Below are positions 26,126 through 35,271 of a stretch of DNA of 64,000 nucleotides, in pieces; positions within the stretch are counted from its first letter, which is position 1, and every line of letters begins with the position of its first letter. This DNA is from Streptomyces fuscichromogenes (GTDB lineage Bacteria; Actinomycetota; Actinomycetes; Streptomycetales; Streptomycetaceae), in the NCBI RefSeq assembly GCF_014645815.1, contig NZ_BMML01000003.1, positions 434,001-498,000 of the forward strand, in the 5' to 3' direction. The notes under the pieces are model-generated. The model was not told the DNA's origin. It searched no databases and worked only from the letters and a program-made list of their open reading frames with translations. The translations under genes and the position numbers were made by a program.

Positions 26126-27133
26126 GTGGCGGAACGCAATATGACGATGCGGGAGGCGCTGAACCTCGCGCTGGAACAGGCACTGGCCAGGGACGAGCGG
26201 GTCTTCCTGCTCGGCGAGGACATCGCGGACGCGTCCGGGGGAGGCATCCTCGGTGTCACCAACGGCCTGTCGACGAAGTACGGCGAAGACCGCGTGATCG
26301 ACACACCGATCTCCGAGGCCGCCATCACGGGCGCTGCGATCGGCGCGGCACTCGACGGGCGTCGTCCCGTGGCGGAGATCATGATGATGGACTTCATCGG
26401 CATCGCCATGGACCAGATAGTCAACCACGCGGCGAAGATGCGCTATATGACCGCGGGACGTACCACCTCACCCATCACGGTGAGGGCGGCCGTGGTGGCC
26501 GGTATGGGCACCGGTGCCACGCATTCGCAGTCACTCGAGAGCTGGTTCATGGGTGTTCCCGGCATCAAGGTCGTCATGCCCAGTTCACCGGCCGATGCCA
26601 AGGGTCTGCTCACCACGGCCATCTTCGACGACGACCCGGTGCTCTTCCTGGAGCCGGTCAAACTGCTCGGCGCGCGTGGAATGGTACCCGTCGAGGAGCA
26701 CGCCATTCCGTTCGGGCAGGCCAACACGGTACGCATCGGCACCGACGTCACCATCGTCACATACGGATGGGGTGTACCGATGTCGCAGGCGGCAGCCGCC
26801 GAACTGGAAGCCGAGGGGATCAGTGTGGAGATCCTCGACCTGCGTACGCTGCTGCCGCTGGACGTTCCGGCCATGTTGGAGGCGGTGAACCGTACGCGCC
26901 GGGCCGTGGTGGTGACCACCTCCGTGCGCTTCGGCGGACCCAGTGCCGAGATCGCGGCGACGCTCACCGAGAACCTGTTCGACCGACTTGTGGCGCCGGT
27001 GGCACGTGTCGGTGCCCAGTTCACCCCGATCCCTTCGGCGCCGGTGCTCGAAGCCGCCCACTTCCCTGACGCTGAGCGCATCGCGGACGCGGTACGGCGG
27101 ACGGTCGGCGTCCGGGCGGGGGTGGGCGGCTGA
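26126..27133 (+). CDS. ThDP-dependent 2-oxoacid/acetoin dehydrogenase E1 beta
   Basis: A 335-aa E1 beta subunit with MTMREALNLALEQALARDER, the LGEDIADASGG segment, TPISEAAITGAAIGAALDGR, and the C-terminal transketolase domain LDLRTLLPLD. The GTG at 26126 has GAGGAGGA 5-6 bases upstream; ATG 26141 is an alternative. It follows E1 alpha by 11 bp. The pair resembles the AcoA/AcoB type more than PDH. Both subunits are full length and appear functional. Confidence 0.9.
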   Translation: MAERNMTMREALNLALEQALARDERVFLLGEDIADASGGGILGVTNGLSTKYGEDRVIDTPISEAAITGAAIGAALDGRRPVAEIMMMDFIGIAMDQIVNHAAKMRYMTAGRTTSPITVRAAVVAGMGTGATHSQSLESWFMGVPGIKVVMPSSPADAKGLLTTAIFDDDPVLFLEPVKLLGARGMVPVEEHAIPFGQANTVRIGTDVTIVTYGWGVPMSQAAAAELEAEGISVEILDLRTLLPLDVPAMLEAVNRTRRAVVVTTSVRFGGPSAEIAATLTENLFDRLVAPVARVGAQFTPIPSAPVLEAAHFPDAERIADAVRRTVGVRAGVGG

Positions 27134-27193
27134 CGCACGCGTCAGCCCAGGTCCGTGCCCTTCGTGGGCGATGGCTATCGGCCGGCCTTCTGC

Positions 27194-27225
27194 GGCCACG
27201 TGCAGGACTCGCCTCGCACGTGGCC
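27194..27225. terminator. bidirectional hairpin between E1 beta and GntR genes
   Basis: GGCCACGTGC (27194-27203) and GCACGTGGCC (27216-27225) form a perfect 10-bp stem with a 12-base loop. It lies between convergent genes and would serve both. Confidence 0.8.
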
Positions 27226-27273
27226 TACCGTGCGGCTGCGGCTGCGGCTGCGGTCGGCTTCGGCCGGCCCAGG

Positions 27274-28077
27274 TCAGCTGCTGCGGTGCACCGTGCGGGG
27301 GTCGACCGGCGCCGTGAGATCGCCGCCACCGTAGACGTGTTTCCGTGTCACCTTGGCGTGCGCGGTCATCACCGACGCGACCTCGACCGCGTCGCCGGCG
27401 TAGATGAGATCGGTGATGCGCTCGTGGATCTCGATCGAGGGAACCCGCTCTGCCGCGGTCGGGTAATGACCGTGCGCGGAGGTGGACCTGGCCCACGTGC
27501 GGACATCCGCCAGGCAAATCGACCCGAGCGCGCCCGTGAGCAGTTTGAGCGTGTCGCTGCCACACCGCTGCACCAGGGCGGTGTGGAACCGGGTCATCGT
27601 CTCGTTGAAGGCGAGCTCGTCACCGTCGAGCAGGGCACGGGAAGCAGTGTTGATCTTCCGGAGTTCGCGCACCACCGTGCTCTTGCGGTTGGAAAGGCCA
27701 GCACACAGCGTGGCACAGAGCGGTTCCAACTGCGACAGTGCCTCGACCACGTCACCCTTGTTCGTACCCTGGCTGCGCAGGACCATGGCGAGGGTGTAGG
27801 CCGCGGTCTGTGGTGTGGGGCGGTGGACGATCGCGCCGCCGATGCTGCCGCGCTGCACCTTTATGAGGCCCTCGGTCTCCAGGATCCGCAACGCCTCACG
27901 CATCGTCGGGGCGCTCACGCCGAACTGCTTCAACAGGCCCTCGAGAGGTGGGAGCCGTTCGCCGTCCTTGAGTTCTCCCAGGAGGATCAGTTCACGGATC
28001 CGTCCCGCGACGACATCGGGGAGCCGATGGGGCTGGGCGGGGCCTTCGGTGAGCGAGGCCGTCGATGGCGAATGCAT
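27274..28077 (-). CDS. GntR-family (FadR-type) regulator
   Basis: A 267-aa regulator with a winged helix at about residues 18-88 (ELKDGERLPPLEGLLKQFGV, then SAPTMREALRILETEGLIKV) and a helical FCD domain with FNETMTRFHTALV and EIHERITDLIYAGD. FCD regulators typically sense carboxylates or CoA esters. ATG at 28077 begins the conserved part; the open frame upstream is spurious. The palindrome CTAAAA-N10-TTTTAG about 100 bp upstream is a candidate autoregulatory operator. Confidence 0.88.
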   Translation of the reverse strand: MHSPSTASLTEGPAQPHRLPDVVAGRIRELILLGELKDGERLPPLEGLLKQFGVSAPTMREALRILETEGLIKVQRGSIGGAIVHRPTPQTAAYTLAMVLRSQGTNKGDVVEALSQLEPLCATLCAGLSNRKSTVVRELRKINTASRALLDGDELAFNETMTRFHTALVQRCGSDTLKLLTGALGSICLADVRTWARSTSAHGHYPTAAERVPSIEIHERITDLIYAGDAVEVASVMTAHAKVTRKHVYGGGDLTAPVDPRTVHRSS

Positions 28078-28172
28078 AACTAGATTGTAAGGCTTCAGCG
28101 TGATCGCCGAGCGAGCTGAGGGCGCGTTCGACGTCCTCCCTCGTATGCACAGCTGTTCTGCTCCGAAAGGCT

Positions 28173-28194
28173 CTAAAAGAATATATTGTTTTAG
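28173..28194. promoter_or_regulatory. CTAAAA-N10-TTTTAG palindrome upstream of GntR gene
   Basis: The 6-bp arms are perfect and the whole site is AT-rich in a GC-rich genome. It lies 96 bp before the GntR ATG and belongs to the CTAAAW-type sites found at other promoters of the island. It may be the GntR operator. Confidence 0.55.
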
Positions 28195-28594
28195 TCCACT
28201 GGCCCAGAGATGTGAGGGTGATGGCGCGCAGTGCCGTGGCGTGCCCCGCTGAGCAGGCCCTCGGCAGTACATCTCCACGTCGAGAGCGCGCGACCGTGTC
28301 CCGCGCCCGAGCACGGTGCGGGACACGGCTCGCCGCCTTCCGGACCTCTGTCGGCCGCCGGGACGTGTGGTCGGTGTGGCCGCGTTCGAGATGCTGCGGA
28401 GCGTGCGGTAGATCATGACGTCCCGCGAGCCCCGGTCAGCTCATGACGTCAACTCGTCGTTGCTTGACGAAAGTGGCCCACTGGCGGGCACCGATGGTGG
28501 TGAACCATGCGCGGACCTGCGACTTCTCGCCGCTGAATGCCGGACCGAGTCGCCACACGATGCGGTGCTGCACCTGACCCGTCTGGCGTTGAAG
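28195..28594. other. gap without a supported gene
   Basis: About 400 bp between the GntR promoter and the MFS remnant. Open frames on both strands lack motifs and ribosome sites. Confidence 0.4.
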
Positions 28595-28760
28595 ATGCCT
28601 CGACGGACCGCGCTCGTGCTGGCGGTATTGCTGTTCGTGTTGAGTAACGCACTCGTCATGGGCGCACCGAATTTGCCCGTAACACTGATCGGCCGGTTCC
28701 TTGGAGTCGCGGCGCACGGGCTGTCTTCGCCGCCGCCTGGCGGTATGCACCGACGTGTCG
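28595..28760 (+). pseudogene. MFS transporter remnant
   Basis: The frame reads MPRRTALVLAVLLFVLSNAL and then PVTLIGRFLGVAAHG, matching transmembrane segments 3 and 4 of DHA1-type exporters (motif GRFL.AAAHG). After AAHG the frame shifts (AVFAAAWRYAP in the next frame). No other part of the transporter remains. Confidence 0.6.
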
Positions 28761-28814
28761 GGGGCGCCATGAGGTCCCCATTGAGGGCATCGCGCTGTGG
28801 CTGGAGGAGGGAGG

Positions 28815-30131
28815 CTAGAACTGGGCCGCCTCGTGATCGACGTGTTCGGCGAAGGCGGCGAGCGCTCTCTCCCTCACGCTCGGGAGGTGGCCGGACGGGA
28901 AGAGCGTGTCCACGGGCGTGTACTGGGCCAGCACCTGCCGGGCGAGCGTGATCTTGTGGACCTCGGTGGGGCCGTCGGCGATGCCCAGTGCCTCGGCCGT
29001 CACCATCATGCTCATGAAGGGCATCTCGTTCGACACGCCCAGCGCTCCGTGGAGATGCAGCGCCCTTTGCGCGACATCGTGCAGGACGCGCGGCAGCATG
29101 ACCTTGACCGCCGCGATGTCCTTGCGCACTTTCTTGTAGTCCTGGTGCTTGTCGATCAGCCACGCGGTCCGGAGCACGAGCAGACGGAAGGACTCAAGGT
29201 CGATCCAGCTGTCGGCGACCTTCTCCTGGGTGAGTTGAAACGCCGCGAGCGGGCCGCGCCTGGTCCGGCGGGAGACCGCGCGCTCGCACATCAGGTCGAA
29301 CGCGTGGCGAGCCAGGGCGACCGTGCGCATCGCGTGGTGGATGCGCCCGCCGCCCAGACGTGTCTGGGCGATGACGAATGCCTGTCCCTGTGCACCGAGA
29401 AGATGGTCGGCGGGTACCCGGACGTTCTGATAGCGGACGTACCCGTGGTCCTCGCGGACGCCCGCGGCGGACACCTGCCCGGGCGGTTCCGTGGCGACGC
29501 CGATGTTGCGGACGATGTCGATGCCCGGCGTCTCGGCCGGAACGATGAACATCGACATGCCCTCGTAGGGGCTCACCTCCGGGTCGGTGACCGCCATGAC
29601 AAGGAAGAAACTGGCATAACGCGCGTTGCTGGAGAACCACTTCTCGCCGTTGATGACCCAATCCGTCCCGTCCCGTTCCGCTCTGACTTTGAACAGGGTC
29701 GGATCGGCGCCGGCATGGGGCTCGGTCATCGAGTAGCACGAGGTGATCTCACCGTCCAGCAACGGCTGCAGATACCTGGCCTTCTGCTCCGGTGTGCCGT
29801 AGTGGGCGAGTATCTCGGCGTTCCCCGAGTCCGGTGCCTGGCAGCCGAAGACCGACGGCGCCCACCGGGAGCGCCCCAGTATCTCGTTGAGCAGGGCGAG
29901 TTTCACCTGGCCATAGCCTGGTCCACCCAGTTCGGGGCCCAGGTGGCAGGCCCACAACCCTCGGCTGCGCACCTCCTTCTGGAGAGGCCTCACCATCGCT
30001 AGTGAGCGCTCGTCGCTCTTGTCGTAGGGGTTGCCGAGGACGAAATCGAGTGGCTCGACGACGTCGCGCACGAAGGTGCCGGCCCAGTCGAGTTGCAGCT
30101 GGAAGTCCGCATCGGTCTCAAAATCCCACAT
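28815..30131 (-). CDS. acyl-CoA dehydrogenase, ACAD10/11-like
   Basis: A 438-aa ACAD. It has CYSMTEPHAGADPTLFKVRA (FAD/substrate region), WFSSNARYASFFLVMAV, ALHLHGALGVSNEMP and the ending ALGIADGPTEVHKITLAR. IADGP.EVH in place of YEGT is typical of the ACAD10/11 branch, whose vertebrate members process 4-hydroxyacyl-CoAs after phosphorylation. It precedes the SMP-30 lactonase gene by 14 bp in one transcript. An APH-like kinase is encoded at 37370. Confidence 0.9.
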   Translation of the reverse strand: MWDFETDADFQLQLDWAGTFVRDVVEPLDFVLGNPYDKSDERSLAMVRPLQKEVRSRGLWACHLGPELGGPGYGQVKLALLNEILGRSRWAPSVFGCQAPDSGNAEILAHYGTPEQKARYLQPLLDGEITSCYSMTEPHAGADPTLFKVRAERDGTDWVINGEKWFSSNARYASFFLVMAVTDPEVSPYEGMSMFIVPAETPGIDIVRNIGVATEPPGQVSAAGVREDHGYVRYQNVRVPADHLLGAQGQAFVIAQTRLGGGRIHHAMRTVALARHAFDLMCERAVSRRTRRGPLAAFQLTQEKVADSWIDLESFRLLVLRTAWLIDKHQDYKKVRKDIAAVKVMLPRVLHDVAQRALHLHGALGVSNEMPFMSMMVTAEALGIADGPTEVHKITLARQVLAQYTPVDTLFPSGHLPSVRERALAAFAEHVDHEAAQF

Positions 30132-30145
30132 CGTTCGCCCTCGCT

Positions 30146-31055
30146 TCAGGGGAGCCCCGCGCGGGGCACCTCGACGGTGGTGGTGACCAGGATCGCTTCA
30201 TCGGCGGGCGCCCGGCGCTGCACATGGGCATCGGGTGCACAGCACTGGAGCAGCGTGACGCCCCAGGGGCCGCCGAGCATGCACGCGTACGTCGTGTATC
30301 CGTCGGGCGGGGCCACCCTGGCGACGACGCGCCCGCCCTGTTCGACCAGCCGACACCCGGAGCCCCCGGCGTCGGCGGACCACGCGCCCCGCGGCGTCCA
30401 GGCAGCAGCCGTCGGGACAGGCGCCGGGGAGTTCGGCCCAGACCCGGCGGTCCACGAGAGAGCCGTCGCCGGCGATCGTGAACGCGGTGTACCGGGCGGC
30501 GAACATCTCTTCGGCGATCAGAGTGGAGCCGTCGGCGGTGATGACGCAACCGGTGATGACGCAACCGGTGATGACGCAACCGTTGGGGAACAGCAAACCG
30601 TCGGCGGCCGCCGACGCCGTACCGCCGGGATCCACGCGCAGGAGCGCCGACGGGGCGTACGGAGGCGCTCCGGCGAGCATGCCGAAGTCGCCGTGCCACG
30701 GGATGCGGTCGGCGACACGCCCGAAGGAGCCGATCCAGGCTCTGCCTGCCGGGTCGACCACCGTGTCGTTGCACGGTCCCTCGGCCAGGGAGCCGAGGTC
30801 GGCGACCACTTCGAGTGCGCCACTCCTCGTGCGGCGCGGCAAGCGCCTGTCGAGCATCGACACGATCAGGAGGCAGCCGTCGGCTTCCCGTCCGAGGCCG
30901 GACGGCTGCTTGTCGAGCACCGCCTCCAGGCGGAGGTCGCCGCCGTCTGCGGCGCAGCTGAAGACACCGTGCCGGAAGAAGTCCGACACCCACCAGCGGC
31001 CGGCGTGCCATCGAGGCCCCTCGAAGAACGAGCCGCCCTCGGCCAACGTGTCCAC
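30146..31055 (-). pseudogene. SMP-30/gluconolactonase with single-base frameshift
   Basis: The gene starts at GTG 31055 (AGAGGAG 6 bases upstream) and encodes an SMP-30-type six-bladed lactonase: FFEGPRWHAGRWWVSDFF, NDTVVDPAGRAWIGSFG, LLFPNG. After LDAAG the frame breaks at a G4 run (plus strand 30387-30390). Removing one base restores WSADAGGSGCRLVEQ and continues to the stop at 30146 with YTTYACMLGGPWGVTLL. Either the gene is inactive or the run is a sequencing error. Members hydrolyse lactones with a divalent metal. It is the first gene of an operon with the ACAD10/11-like gene. Confidence 0.8.
30538..30582 (+). repeat. three tandem 15-bp repeats inside the SMP-30 gene
   Basis: The unit GTGATGACGCAACCG occurs three times in a row with at most one mismatch in the last copy. 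On the coding strand it yields CVITG, CVITG and CVITA. An expected single copy in a beta-propeller blade has been expanded in frame, adding ten residues. Confidence 0.85.
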
Positions 31056-31182
31056 GCGTGACTCCTCTTCGGCGTACTGCGCAGCATGTGACCACACTGG
31101 CACAACCATCGAAAGATGGCAATGATCTATAGATTTCTGATCCGAACGCGGCACCTGATCATGGACAGCCCGTGACGAGAAT

Positions 31183-31198
31183 CTATTTAATGATTTAG
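31183..31198. promoter_or_regulatory. AT-rich CTATTTAATGATTTAG element
   Basis: It lies in the divergent gap between the SMP-30 gene and the CMD operon, 43 bp before the latter's start. Its reverse complement CTAAATCATTAAATAG resembles the elements at 38476 and 43114. Confidence 0.5.
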
Positions 31199-31240
31199 AG
31201 TAAGCGAGAAGGCATCTGACGGATCGGTCATGGAGGCCAC

Positions 31241-31786
31241 GTGACAGCGTCGCCACGGATCCCCCCGCTCGAAGTCGACGGACTCGACGCCGCGACAGCG
31301 GAGCTGCTGCACAGTTGTGTTCAGGACGGCACGGCGGCCAACAACATCTATCGAACGATCCTGCGGCATCCCCGCGTCTTCAAGCGCTGGACCCGGTTCG
31401 GTGCGGTCCTGCTCTACGGATGGATTCCCGAGCGGGACCGCGAGCTGGTCGTCCTCAGGACCGCGCACAACTGTCGGTGCGCGTACGAGTGGGAGCACCA
31501 CAAGCAGCTCGCCCAGCGGCGTGGTGTGTCGGCCGAGGAGGTCGAGGCCGTCCTGCAGGGACCGGAGTGGGCGGGCTGGTCGCAGTGGGACGCCGCGCTT
31601 CTTCGAGCCGCCGACGAACTGCACCGCGACAGCAGGGTCGGTGACGCGACCTGGGCCGTGCTCGCCGAGCGCTACGACGAACGTCTGCTCATCGAACTCC
31701 CGATGCTGGTGGGGAACTACCACGCGGTCGCCTTCGCGGTGAACAGCCTTGGCATCCAGTACGAGGCAGGAGAGGCGCAGCCGTAG
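31241..31786 (+). CDS. CMD/AhpD-family protein, first gene of ACAD operon
   Basis: A 181-aa protein of the carboxymuconolactone decarboxylase superfamily with ERDRELVVLRTAHNCRCAYE and EWEHHKQLA at about residues 66-90, the usual acid-His motif region, and NYHAVAFAVNSLG at the end. Members are decarboxylases, peroxidase partners or unassigned catabolic proteins. GTG at 31241 has GGAGG 5 bases upstream. It leads a rightward operon with the amidohydrolase, ACAD, hydratase and CoA ligase. Confidence 0.88.
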   Translation: MTASPRIPPLEVDGLDAATAELLHSCVQDGTAANNIYRTILRHPRVFKRWTRFGAVLLYGWIPERDRELVVLRTAHNCRCAYEWEHHKQLAQRRGVSAEEVEAVLQGPEWAGWSQWDAALLRAADELHRDSRVGDATWAVLAERYDERLLIELPMLVGNYHAVAFAVNSLGIQYEAGEAQP

Positions 31787-31876
31787 CGGGTCGGCTCCCT
31801 GCGTTCCCGGACACAGCGGTTTCCCGGTCGGGGGCCGTTCGAGCTTTCAGGACATCGGTTGAGTGGAGGAAGCAAC

Positions 31877-33061
31877 ATGGCGGTACCCGAGACGATTGCC
31901 GGCATCAAGGTCATCGACGTCGACACCCATGTCGTGGAGCCGTACGACCTGTGGACCTCACGTGTGTCCACCGCGAAGTGGGGAGACAAGGTTCCGCACG
32001 TCGTGTGGAGCGAGAAGCGCCAGGAGGACATCTGGCTCAGCGGCGACCGGGTGTTGGGTGCCGCGGCCGCACCGGCGCAAGCCGGGTACCGCTTCCCGCC
32101 GCCCACCTACCCGCCGCGCCTGAGCGACGCTGATCCGAGCACGTGGCGCGTCGAGGACCGACTGCGGGCGATGGACGACTACGGGGTCCACGCCCAGGTC
32201 CTCTACCCCAACGTCGCCGGCTTCGGCGGTGGCCGGTTCTCCGACCCCAAGGAAGCCGAGCTGAACCTCCTGCTCATCCGGGCGTACAACGACTGGCTGA
32301 CCGACTACGCGAGCGCCGCGCCCGACCGGCTGATTCCTGTGATGGGCATCCCCTTCTGGGACCTCGACCTCTCCATCCAAGAGATGGCGCGCTGCCGGGC
32401 GGCCGGGCACCGGGGCGTGATCATGTCGCAGGAGCCCGAGCACTACGGGCAGCCCAAGATCAGCGACCCGCACTGGGACCCGATGTGGGCGGCGGCACAG
32501 GAGATGGGCCTGCCCATCAGCTTCCATATCGGTGGCGGCGACATGTCCGGTTGGAAGATGCTCGCTCCCGGCGCCGGCAAGGTTGCCAACTACGCGGCGG
32601 TCTCGGTGACGTTCAACATCGCCCAGAGCCGCTGCATCGCCAGCCTGATCGCGGGCGGGGTGTGCCACCGCTTCCCGGATCTCGACTTCATCTCGGTCGA
32701 GAGCGGCGTGAGCTGGATCCCGTACCTCATGCACGGCATGGACTGGATGTGGGTGGAGTCCGACGTGCGGTCGGAACACCCCGAGTACGACCTGCTGCCG
32801 AGCGAGTACTTCAAGCGGCAGATCTACGCCTGCTTCTGGTTCGAACACGGTCCGATGCTGGACGCGACGATCGAGACCCTCGGTCCCGACAACCTGCTGT
32901 ACGAGACGGACTTCCCGCACCCGACCAGCATGTCCCCGGGGCCGGCCAGCTCTGCCGTGGCGGCCAAGGACTTCATCAGGGACCGGCTGGGCCACCTTGA
33001 CGACGCGGTACTGCGCAAGCTCCTGCACGAGAACGCCACACGTGTCCACGGCCTCGGCTGA
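31877..33061 (+). CDS. amidohydrolase-2 family metal-dependent hydrolase
   Basis: A 394-aa amidohydrolase-2 protein. The metal motif DVDTHVVEP (residues 13-21) starts it, and SFHIGGGD, ISVESGVSWIPYLMHGMDWM and the terminal NLLYETDFPHPTS with a metal-binding Asp follow. This arrangement is seen in ring-opening hydrolases and decarboxylases of aromatic and steroid-like pathways. ATG at 31877 has GGAGGAAG before it. It is related to, but clearly different from, the protein at 16355. Confidence 0.9.
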   Translation: MAVPETIAGIKVIDVDTHVVEPYDLWTSRVSTAKWGDKVPHVVWSEKRQEDIWLSGDRVLGAAAAPAQAGYRFPPPTYPPRLSDADPSTWRVEDRLRAMDDYGVHAQVLYPNVAGFGGGRFSDPKEAELNLLLIRAYNDWLTDYASAAPDRLIPVMGIPFWDLDLSIQEMARCRAAGHRGVIMSQEPEHYGQPKISDPHWDPMWAAAQEMGLPISFHIGGGDMSGWKMLAPGAGKVANYAAVSVTFNIAQSRCIASLIAGGVCHRFPDLDFISVESGVSWIPYLMHGMDWMWVESDVRSEHPEYDLLPSEYFKRQIYACFWFEHGPMLDATIETLGPDNLLYETDFPHPTSMSPGPASSAVAAKDFIRDRLGHLDDAVLRKLLHENATRVHGLG

Positions 33062-33151
33062 GAACCGCCGTGTGCCCCGGGCGGGCTCGGGGCGCCAAGG
33101 CCGCCGGGCCCGGGCCGGGGGCGAACCGGCCGCCGCAGAGGGGAGCACCGC

Positions 33152-34330
33152 GTGATCGCCTTCGACGAACCCGAAGAGCACACCGACATACGCAGGGGAA
33201 TCCGTCAGCTGTGCTCCAAATTCCCCAACACCTACTGGCGGGAGCGCGATGAACGCCGCGAGTTCCCCTGGGAGTTCTACAACGCGCTGGCCGAAGGGGG
33301 CTGGATCGGCATCGCCATCCCCGAGGAGTTCGGCGGCGGCGGGCGGGGGATCACCGAAGCGTCCATAGTGCTGGAGGAGGTCGCCGCGTCGGGTGCGGCG
33401 ATGAACGGCTGCAGCGCCATCCATATATCGATCTTCGGTATGAACCCGGTCGTGCGCTACGGCTCCGCGGACCTCCGCCGTACCTATCTGCCCAAGGTGG
33501 CTTCGGGGGAACTGCATGTGGCGTTCGGGGTCACCGAACCCGACGCCGGCACCGACACGACGCGCATCAGGACGACGGCGACCCGCCGTGGTGACCAGTA
33601 CGTGGTCCGGGGGCGCAAGGTGTGGATGACCAAGGCGTCCTTGAGCCAGCGATCGCTGCTGCTCGTCAGGACGGCTCCGGTCGAGGCGGTCTCCCGCAAG
33701 ACCGACGGGCTCACCCTGCTCCTCGCCGACCTGCAGGCTCCGGGGGTGGAGATCACCCCGATCCCGAAGGTCGGACGCAACGCCGTGGTCTCCTGTGAGG
33801 TCACCTTCGACGACGTCGAGATCCCGGTCACGGACCGGGTCGGCGAGGAGGGCGAGGGGTTCCGGTATCTGCTCGACGGTCTCAACCCCGAGCGGATCCT
33901 GGTCGCGTCCGAGGCCCTGGGCATCGGACGGGCGTCCATCGTGCGCGCGGTCGAGTACGCCAACGAGCGTGTCGTCTACGGCCATCCGATCGGGCGCAAC
34001 CAGGGCGTCGCCTTTCCCCTGGCGGAGGCCTACGCCCGGCTGCACGCGGCTGAACTGGCCGTGCGGGAGGCGTCCTGGCGCTACGACGAGGGCCGGCCCT
34101 GCGGGGAGCATGCCAACATGGCCAAGTGGCTGGCGGCGGAGGCCGGTTTCGCGGCGGCCGACCAGGCCGTGCAGACCCTCGGCGGATATGGCTACGCACT
34201 GGAGTACGACGTCTCCCGCTGGTGGCGGGAGGCACGTTTGATGCGTCTGGCGCCGGTGCCCCAGGAGATGATCCTGAACTATCTCGCAGAACACGTACTC
34301 GGGCTTCCCCGTTCGTACGGGACACGGTGA
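33152..34330 (+). CDS. acyl-CoA dehydrogenase
   Basis: A 392-aa ACAD. Signatures are IAIPEEFGGGGRGITEASIV, FGVTEPDAGTDTTRIRTTA, VWMTKASLSQ, and TLGGYGYALEYDVSRWWREA. The catalytic loop region reads LAPVPQEMILNYLAEHVLGL instead of YEGT, a variant shared by a branch of FadE proteins, so the base must be located elsewhere. GTG at 33152. It follows the amidohydrolase by 90 bp of very GC-rich DNA. Confidence 0.92.
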   Translation: MIAFDEPEEHTDIRRGIRQLCSKFPNTYWRERDERREFPWEFYNALAEGGWIGIAIPEEFGGGGRGITEASIVLEEVAASGAAMNGCSAIHISIFGMNPVVRYGSADLRRTYLPKVASGELHVAFGVTEPDAGTDTTRIRTTATRRGDQYVVRGRKVWMTKASLSQRSLLLVRTAPVEAVSRKTDGLTLLLADLQAPGVEITPIPKVGRNAVVSCEVTFDDVEIPVTDRVGEEGEGFRYLLDGLNPERILVASEALGIGRASIVRAVEYANERVVYGHPIGRNQGVAFPLAEAYARLHAAELAVREASWRYDEGRPCGEHANMAKWLAAEAGFAAADQAVQTLGGYGYALEYDVSRWWREARLMRLAPVPQEMILNYLAEHVLGLPRSYGTR

Positions 34331-34455
34331 GCCGCTTGGCTCGATCGAAGGGTGCACGGGGCTTTACTTCGATTGTTGGAGAAAGATAAAAACGAAGCGG
34401 TCTCTTCTCTGCTGAACACCGTGTCCTGCGTCAACCACCTTGGAGACAGGTGAAC

Positions 34456-35271
34456 ATGAGCGACAACAAGCGGACGGTCGACTATTCGGGCTATGAACTC
34501 CTCCAGGTCACACGCGACGAGCGGATCGTGACCGTGACGATCAACCGCCCCGAGGTACGCAACGCCCTCAACGGAGCCCTCCACGAGGAGCTCGGCACGA
34601 TCTTCGCCGATCTCAACCGGGATGACGCGTGCGACGTGGTCGTGCTCACGGGTGCGGCGGGAACCTTTTCGGCCGGCGGAGACGTCGCGTGGATGCGGGA
34701 GCAGTGGCAGAACCTCGCCATGAACACCGCGGCCAACCGCACCGGCCGTCGGATCCAGCAGGCCCTGCTGGACCTCGAGAAGCCGATCATCGCGAAGGTG
34801 CGGGGGTACGCCGTCGGACTGGGGTGCTCGCTGGCCGTCTTCTGCGACTTCGTGTACGCGACGCCGGACGCGGTGTTCGCCGACCCTCATGTGAAGGTGG
34901 GCCTGGTCGCCGGCGACGGCGGCGCGGTGATGTGGCCGCAGCTGGTCGGCTACGCCCGGGCCCGCCGCCACCTGCTCACCGGCGATCCCCTGACCGGAGC
35001 CCAGGCGGCCGACATCGGGCTGATCACCGAGGCCGTGCCGGACCCGGAACTCGACGCGGTCGTCGACGCCATGGCCCGGCGCATGGCCTCCGGCGCCGTC
35101 CACGCCATCCGGTTCACCAAGGCCGCGATCAACGCCGGTCTCAAGGCGACCGCACAGCCCGTCATGGGCGTGGCGACCTACGCGGAGAACCTCTGCCAGT
35201 TCACCAACGACAACCGCATCGCCGCCGAAGCCTTCCTGAACAAGGAGAAGCCCACGTTCACGGGGTCGTGA
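34456..35271 (+). CDS. enoyl-CoA hydratase/isomerase
   Basis: A 271-aa crotonase-fold protein with VTINRPEVRNALNGALHEEL, the oxyanion segments GTFSAGGDVAWM and KVRGYAVGLGCSLAVFCDF, and HVKVGLVAGDGGAVMWPQLV. The catalytic Glu of the second half is an Asp/Gly pair here (AGDGG), common in many paralogues. ATG at 34456 or the GTG at 34450 could start it. Its TGA overlaps the next start (GTGA), indicating coupling to the ligase. Confidence 0.9.
   Translation: MSDNKRTVDYSGYELLQVTRDERIVTVTINRPEVRNALNGALHEELGTIFADLNRDDACDVVVLTGAAGTFSAGGDVAWMREQWQNLAMNTAANRTGRRIQQALLDLEKPIIAKVRGYAVGLGCSLAVFCDFVYATPDAVFADPHVKVGLVAGDGGAVMWPQLVGYARARRHLLTGDPLTGAQAADIGLITEAVPDPELDAVVDAMARRMASGAVHAIRFTKAAINAGLKATAQPVMGVATYAENLCQFTNDNRIAAEAFLNKEKPTFTGS

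Noticed and set aside
27230..27256. GGCTGC-type short tandem repeat
   Set aside because: A few copies of a simple GC-rich hexamer between convergent genes; nothing indicates a function.
33070..33140. GC-rich palindromes after the amidohydrolase as a terminator
   Set aside because: CCGGGCCCGG-type repeats occur, but the next gene continues in the same direction with related function, and no single clean stem stands out.
31958..34357. A 799-codon open frame on the minus strand
   Set aside because: It lies wholly opposite the amidohydrolase and ACAD genes, which have clear motifs and ribosome sites. High GC content produces such shadows.
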